A stretch of 64,000 bases of DNA from Sipunculus nudus (lineage: Eukaryota; Annelida; Sipuncula; Golfingiida; Sipunculidae), in assembly GCA_026874595.1 (NCBI GenBank), contig CM049309.1, positions 41,743,079-41,807,078 of the forward strand, in the 5' to 3' direction. A program made the translations under genes and the position numbers. The notes beneath the pieces are model-generated. The model did not search any database and was not told the origin of the DNA. It was given only the letters and a program-made list of their open reading frames with translations. This document shows, in pieces, positions 60,401 through 64,000 of the stretch (within the stretch, counting starts at the first letter, position 1; every line of letters begins with the position of its first letter).

Positions 60401-63400
60401 TAACAGATTTTTTGTTATAGAATAGGTCCATGGTCTGTTTTGGCATTGTCCTTTCAGAAAGGACAAAGGTTACAATAGAATAAGGATGATATGTTAGGCC
60501 AAAAAAAAAAAAGATATGGTTTTCAGGCACTTTTTTTTCAGAAATCAGTGTGGGTGAATGAATTTTTTTTACCTTTTTTTTGTATGTTTTGATAAAAATG
60601 TCATATGATATGCCCGCACTGATTTCTGAAATAAAAGTGCCTGAGAACATTACCTTTTTTTTGCCTTATACAAGAGTGTTTTCTAATACGCATATTTCCT
60701 CATGGACATTTTGTTGTACAGATTGATTTAATATAAGATAACAGATTACTTAAGTCCATGCCACTACCCCTGTCCACCTGATTTTTCATAAATATCTCCA
60801 TGTAAAACATACGTGCCAAACAAAATTTGCACTAATTGAAAATAAGAGGAAAATGTTTAAATTTCGGAACCCTATCTGCTTATGATAAAAAAAAATGTTC
60901 ACTTTTCTGCCTGGTTAACATGTCTAATTATATCTGTGGTTCATGGCATCCATAACAAGTGACCATTGTTTTTCCTGATTGGAAATAAATATAATGTAAT
61001 GTGATGTAACAGTGAAATGCATGCATGAGGAGAAAACAAGACTAACTCTAACAGAGGTTGGCAGCTCTTGACTATGGGTCCAGTTAATATGGATGCCTTT
61101 TTTGTGTAGCGTCAAAAATGACATCATCACTGTTCCCTGCCATGTCCATTTCATAGATTGGTGGAAAGAAATCGCCACAGAAAAGACTAGATTCTCATAA
61201 AATGGTTTCAATTGTTTTTAGGAAAAAGTTAGACTTTTATTTTCATTATAGATAATTAAACAATTTCCTCTTCCTGTCCTAGGGGCAAAAAGTTATGGCG
61301 TTCTTTGACTTCAAACAGGTGGACAGGGTTTGTGAAATAGACTATACATGTGGTGCACTTTCCTATGAACAAAGATCATCGCAAACTTGCATAATATGTC
61401 TTAAGACTTCTGACCTCATTAAATATGCTTGAATTTTGCTGAGAATTAAATTCAAGTGAGAAACTGTATTGGTTAATATTCATAATGAGTTTCATGCATA
61501 TCCATCAGATTTTTGGTAAGTCATCATGGTGCCACCAAAGTCTGGTGACCTATGACCTCATTAAATATGCATGGATTTTACCAGGGATTGAACTCAGGTG
61601 AAATAATCTATTGTTAGTAGTTATGGTGAGTTATCAGAGGGACGGACAGACAGACGGACCATGAATATACCATAATACATCCTGTCATAGACTTGCATAT
61701 ATGGCCAAAACAAAAAACTGGTATGGTTCTCAGGCACTTTTTTTCAGAAATCAGTGCAGGCGGGCATTATTTTATTTTTTACTTTTTTTGTATGTTTCAA
61801 TAAAAATGTCATATGATCATGGAAAAAGATGAAAATACATCATTTGATGGCTAAAGAAGTAAAACACTACATTACAAAGGAAATCTTATCAAAATTGTAT
61901 AATTTATCTTCTTGAAAGATGAAAATAAAAAAAAAAAAATTTGATGCAGGGGGTTAAAATTGATGCGCGCATTGCCTGAGAACAATACCTTTTAATTTTT
62001 TGGCCTAAAAATCAATACTTTTATAGTGTCCAAGTATGTAAACCTCAATGTGTATTACCTGTATATTGTGCTTCTCTTCTGCAAATGGTCCGTTTCATCA
62101 ACATATATGACCCATTTCTTTTCATAAATAAAGTCTATAGCTGTTGACTGGTGGGTCTTATTGACTAGATACATCATGTTACGCAGATTGAGAATGAGCT
62201 TCAGGTCATCCTGATTGGCCACCATGAGGTCACGTGACCCATTGCTGAGCATACAGGTTCGTTTATCCTCCTCGTTCAGGAAGTAACCCTCTCTACAGCT
62301 ACAGTTGTACCCTCCTGGGTAGTTGTTACAGATCTGTTCACATTGTCCTTGTGATTCACATTCATTTATATCTGAAAAAAATATACATATCTTGTTATTT
62401 AAATTTGTTTTAGTGTTTTGGAATGCAGCAGTATACTGTTATAATAGTAAGAGTTAATTCTGTTTGTGTTCAACTTGATTTTGTAAAAAGTGTTTAAATA
62501 ATCTTTGCTTTCTCTGATAATCAATTTTCTACCCTCACTGAATTGTTATGGTCAAAATTTAAAATAAAGTGGAACCTGTCTGAAAGACCACCTGTTTATT
62601 AACATCACCCGCCTATATAGACTACTCTTGAGTGAACCAAAAGCATTCATATTGGTTAAAACTGACCTGTCTTACCAGACCATCTGTGAATTAAGACCCA
62701 TTTGGCCAGTCCCATGAGTGGTCTTATAACACAGGTGTCTCTGTATTAGCACAGAAAAAAAATTAACTAGAATACAGGTATTCGACAAGCAACTACGTGT
62801 ATCCGCCAAAATCAGAGTAGGATGGGTGAAGTGAGGTATGGATTGAGTGGCAAGGGGAAATAGAGTTACATGTGTTACATATTAGAATAAATATCTGCCA
62901 CGTAAACATGATTGTAGGTGGTGCCACCTGAAATTTGAACGAGAAACTATCCAAGATGTATACACATGCAAAATTTCAGGTGGAAAAGTCAAACCACTGC
63001 AGAGATATGAGTGATTTTATCCCACAGCAGACAAACAGATGGACACTGTGCAAAAATGGCTGCAGGTGGCGCCACCATTTTTGTGTATCTTATAAAGCTA
63101 TCCAAGGGCTACATTTGTGTAAAAATTTTTTTCCTGATTGGTCAAACGAGTCCGGAGATATAAGCATGGGTGTCTACAGCGTGAACGTGAATGTAGGTGG
63201 CGCCACCTGTCATAAAATCAAGAAAGCTATGCGGGATGTATAGCACAAACGGACTCTTGGCAGAGAGGAAAGGTAGGAGGTCAAGGCCAATTGGTTAGGC
63301 ACCAGTTCACATGTGACCCGATAATTGGTGTAAGTTTCAGAAAATCTGTCCAGTAGTTTCAGAGGAGTTCTCCGGAAATGAAAGTGGCGGCGGCGGCGGA

Positions 63401-63879
63401 ACCCGGTCAAAAACACAGTATCTGCAAAACTTTGTTTTGGCGGATACAACAAGAGTGAAATAAACCAGAATATTTGAAATTATTGCCCTAAGGACTGTAT
63501 AACAAGTTGTCTGGAGTTTACACTGAGATATTATTACAATTCTAGCAGTGATTTTATATTATTTTGTTAAGTGTTTATATTCTTTGTATAAATTATAAGA
63601 AAGAAATTAAGAACCACCCCTGATGACTAATTAAGGTTTGGTTTTAACAGCTGTGTGATGTCTGGATTATTGAGTGTTTAATTCACCCTGAAAACTTTCA
63701 TACGGGTTCAAATTTTAAGGGAGAAAGAAATATCAATGATAATCATACAATGTACATACCAGTACAGTTTTTGCCATTTTGATGCAGTTCATATCCAGCC
63801 TTACACTGACAGAATACTACATTCTGATTGGACAAACACTGGTGTTCACACCCTCCATTGGCTATGGAACAGTCTCCCA
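42295..63879 (-). CDS. LDL-receptor-family paralogue, 3' part, 12 coding exons (5' end outside window)
   Basis: Membrane receptor of the LDLR type. Joining 63879-63760, 62371-62059, 60387-60163, 58389-58253, 57888-57740, 56932-56791, 55590-55450, 53198-53118, 52583-52527, 51366-51272, 50104-50042 and 42402-42295 gives 1631 nt, 542 residues plus TAG, all phases agreeing. Modules are EGF, calcium EGF, YWTD propeller, EGF, short polar stalk, membrane helix and a ~55-residue tail. The first visible exon is entered in phase 1, so more modules, presumably class A repeats, lie beyond 64000. Exon order and phases from EGF to the third EGF equal those of gene 1. The tail lacks NPxY. Ligand and exact orthology are unknown; with only one propeller visible, a larger LRP cannot be excluded. 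Confidence 0.85.
42830..43215. repeat. 69-bp minisatellite (codon-periodic) in last intron of gene 2
   Basis: About four units near 69 bp, then two or three near 60 bp, with CACAGGG-A-TACTGATA, AAGTGTAATAATGTCT and GGCAGTTCTAGTTA. Because the period is a multiple of three, two plus-strand frames stay open. These are by-products, not genes. Confidence 0.85.
44171..44480 (+). mobile_element. tRNA-derived SINE
   Basis: The head GGAGCGTGTGGCATAATGG holds an A-box, and GGTTCGCGTCC at 44225-44235 is a near-consensus B-box; the pair is the RNA polymerase III promoter of tRNA-derived SINEs. A ~240-bp body follows. The 3' limit is approximate. It sits in the last intron of gene 2, opposite to the gene. 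Confidence 0.7.
46374..46523 (-). CDS. Candidate alternative terminal exon of gene 2
   Basis: Within the 7.6-kb last intron, an acceptor-like GGGTTTTTCCGAG precedes an open frame in the right phase (0). It reads [20 protein letters not shown], then [12 protein letters not shown], and reaches TAG after 49 codons. Composition is typical of a cytoplasmic tail, with two di-leucine pairs, unlike the surrounding AT-rich intron. A weak donor (AAAGGTGGTT) at 46424 would break the frame of the next exon, so terminal use is more likely. Supported only by reading frame and composition. Confidence 0.33.
   Translation of the reverse strand, partial: DNVIGTVDSDSAGELLQQERSDSSHEPSKHLLKGGWLFIAQAAKYSVLV
47880..48130. 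promoter_or_regulatory. Intronic segment with paired NF-Y-like boxes
   Basis: Two CTGATTGGA motifs (inverted CCAAT) occur about 30 bp apart near 47997-48040, in a stretch less AT-rich than its surroundings. This is possibly an enhancer or promoter inside gene 2; motif evidence only. Confidence 0.25.
50042..50104 (-). CDS. Gene 2 exon: helix end and juxtamembrane tail
   Basis: AYVI completes the helix, RLKRHLQQ is the basic stop-transfer sequence, and SSLDSELEL follows. Phase 0-0. Acceptor CTTTTGCAG, donor GTGAGT. Confidence 0.87.
51272..51366 (-). CDS. Gene 2 exon: membrane helix
   Basis: Acidic [13 protein letters not shown], then the hydrophobic run [19 protein letters not shown], which continues into the next exon (AYVI). 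Phase 1-0, donor GTAAGT. Confidence 0.88.
51385..51720. repeat. Diverged ~60-70-bp tandem repeat in gene 2 intron
   Basis: Repeated GGTGTAAAGATTACA, CATTACATATATTACA and ACACCAG modules. A minus-strand open frame here (51564-51304) merely reflects the codon-like period and overlaps the true membrane-helix exon. Confidence 0.7.
52527..52583 (-). CDS. Gene 2 exon: stalk segment 2
   Basis: 57-nt phase 1-1 exon reading [19 protein letters not shown], rich in Ser, Pro and Thr. Its acceptor is GCCATTTCAG and donor GTAGGC. Being symmetric, it could be skipped without a frameshift. Confidence 0.7.
53118..53198 (-). CDS. Gene 2 exon: stalk segment 1
   Basis: Short phase 1-1 exon (81 nt) reading [15 protein letters not shown] and ending SSIDTAE. 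The acceptor GACTGTAG and donor GTACGT are adequate. No domain; position between EGF and membrane helix defines it. Confidence 0.75.
55450..55590 (-). CDS. Gene 2 exon: EGF-like module C
   Basis: EGF module: [17 protein letters not shown], then [16 protein letters not shown]. Phase 1-1. It corresponds to gene 1 exon 15. Confidence 0.92.
56140..56622. repeat. Interspersed repeat with GACCTCATTAAATATG modules, copy 1
   Basis: Three ~125-bp modules, each with GACC-CATTAAATATG-GTG and TGGATTTTGC. These are followed by GGACGGACAGAC, then GGTATACCATAATA and CCTGTCATAG. The same family recurs at 61385-61700, in another intron of the same gene. Confidence 0.7.
56791..56932 (-). CDS. Gene 2 exon: propeller blade with VYWSDLQ
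   Basis: Begins [21 protein letters not shown] and ends MYHPWRQPQ, with length (142 nt) and phase (0-1) identical to gene 1 exon 14. Confidence 0.93.
57160..57207. promoter_or_regulatory. Cluster of CRE/ATF motifs in gene 2 intron
   Basis: Perfect palindromic CRE octamers TGACGTCA lie at 57160-57167 and 57200-57207, with TGATGTCA at 57185-57192 between them. CREB/ATF-type bZIP factors bind this octamer. Function is inferred from motif density only. Confidence 0.4.
57740..57888 (-). CDS. Gene 2 exon: propeller blade with LYWVDAR
   Basis: Reads [20 protein letters not shown] and ends [12 protein letters not shown]. It shares the HP histidine and the IC cysteine with gene 1 exon 13 and likewise lacks the His562 equivalent. 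Phase 1-0. Confidence 0.92.
58253..58389 (-). CDS. Gene 2 exon: propeller blade with YIFWSEGG
   Basis: Reads [20 protein letters not shown] and ends QRPQGLAV. It is longer than gene 1 exon 12 (137 vs 119 nt), with a small insert in the blade carrying an extra cysteine (MWGEC). Phase 2-1. Confidence 0.91.
58439..58615. mobile_element. MITE-like element, CAGTGGAACC ends
   Basis: TA-flanked. It starts CAGTGGAACC and ends GGTTCCAC with slightly mutated tips, ~177 bp. It lies about 50 bp from the acceptor of the 58389 exon. A related sequence begins near 62569 (AGTGGAACCTGTCT). Confidence 0.55.
60163..60387 (-). CDS. Gene 2 exon: propeller blade with LYWTDSL
   Basis: Contains [18 protein letters not shown] and ends IVVEPLTG, parallel to gene 1 exon 11. 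Phase 2-2. Confidence 0.92.
60495..60667. mobile_element. MITE, family with TCAGGCACTTTT inverted repeats, copy 1
   Basis: Ends AGGC-A(n) and T(n)-GCCT. The internal inverted repeats TCAGGCACTTTT and CAGAAATCAGTG appear again in complement as CACTGATTTCTG and AAAAGTGCCTGA. About 173 bp, no coding. Confidence 0.7.
61385..61700. repeat. Interspersed repeat with GACCTCATTAAATATG modules, copy 2
   Basis: Two modules, then GGACGGACAGACAGACGGAC, ATATACCATAATACATCC and TGTCATAGAC: the same tail as at 56140-56622. It directly abuts the MITE at 61702. Confidence 0.7.
61702..62006. mobile_element. MITE of the same family, copy 2
   Basis: Begins GGCCAAAAC with TCAGGCACTTTTTTTCAG and CAGAAATCAGTGC, and ends GCCTGAGAACAATACC then TTTTTGGCC. 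About 305 bp. It is in the same intron as copy 1, in the same orientation, and stops about 50 bp before the 62059 splice donor. Confidence 0.65.
62059..62371 (-). CDS. Gene 2 exon: calcium-binding EGF and propeller blade 1
   Basis: Starts [15 protein letters not shown], completes the EGF module ([12 protein letters not shown]), then enters the propeller ([13 protein letters not shown]) with the degenerate blade motif VIYVDETD. Phase 1-2. It corresponds to gene 1 exon 10, fused in the same way. Confidence 0.91.
62569..62745. repeat. CAGTGGAACC-family repeat, second copy
   Basis: Starts AGTGGAACCTGTCTGAAAGA and contains GACCACCTG and AGTGGTCTTATAACACAGG. It resembles the 58439 element. The right end is not clear. 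Confidence 0.45.
62798..63448. mobile_element. TIR-bounded element with internal GGTGGCGCCACC array
   Basis: 14-bp inverted ends: TGTATCCGCCAAAA at 62798-62811 and its complement at 63435-63448. Inside are three ~140-bp units marked by GGTGGTGCCACC (62917) and GGTGGCGCCACC (63065, 63196), then a GGC-repeat stretch. No transposase frame. The interior is related to the array at 22935-23350. Confidence 0.65.
63760..63879 (-). CDS. Gene 2 exon: EGF-like module A
   Basis: Reads [15 protein letters not shown] and ends [11 protein letters not shown]: six cysteines in EGF spacing. Phase 1-1, acceptor TTACTTTACAG, donor GTATGT. It corresponds to gene 1 exon 9. Confidence 0.9.
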
Positions 63880-64000
63880 CTGTAAAGTAACAGTTAACAT
63901 GACATTAAGGTAAAAATCTTCATACAGTTTTCTTAAGAAATATATAAAGGGTTGTCCTTCTCTCATTTAGAATTATTACATTTAAGCATTCACGACAATG

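Noticed and set aside
62935-63452. Opposing frames of 102 and 80 residues
   Set aside because: Both lie inside the TIR-bounded noncoding element with its internal tandem units.

Overview
This is eukaryotic, AT-rich, intron-rich animal DNA. It carries two LDL-receptor-family genes that point at each other (convergent), separated by about 25 kb of repeat-rich sequence. The repeat vocabulary suggests a mollusc, perhaps a bivalve. It includes GGACGGACGG-type tails, tandem TGACCTTGACC modules, a hairpin element opening TTGTCCCC, CAGTGGAACC-type miniature elements and long G-runs. That assignment rests on recollection of such genomes, not on a search.

Gene 1 (+ strand, 3286-16739) can be read completely: 18 coding exons, 2838 nt, 945 residues, with every splice phase consistent. 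It encodes a VLDLR/LDLR-type receptor: signal peptide, eight LDL-receptor class A repeats, EGF, calcium-binding EGF, YWTD beta-propeller, EGF, Ser/Thr-rich stalk, one membrane helix and a short tail with the canonical endocytosis motif FDNPVY. About 380 bp upstream of the start codon is a perfect 10/10 match to the sterol regulatory element of the vertebrate LDLR promoter, in reverse orientation. A strong NF-Y box lies further upstream.

Gene 2 (- strand, 42295 to beyond 63879) is the 3' part of a second receptor of the same type. Twelve coding exons are visible: EGF, calcium-binding EGF, propeller, EGF, short stalk, membrane helix and tail. The upstream part, presumably class A repeats, lies outside the window. 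Its EGF-propeller-EGF exons have the same order and intron phases as those of gene 1, so the two are paralogues. Its tail has no NPxY motif and carries an acidic cluster instead. A possible alternative terminal exon lies in the last intron.

The interval 19.3-42.3 kb has no recognisable protein gene. It holds a solo-LTR-like segment, a decayed LINE fragment, a 31-bp minisatellite with about 25 near-identical copies, an ~0.9-kb tandem duplication whose second copy is split by a ~4.8-kb insertion, a tRNA-Gln-like sequence and a mariner-type miniature element. Gene 2 introns contain more miniature elements, a tRNA-derived SINE, two codon-periodic minisatellites and a CRE cluster. No prokaryotic features, CRISPR arrays or rRNA genes were seen.
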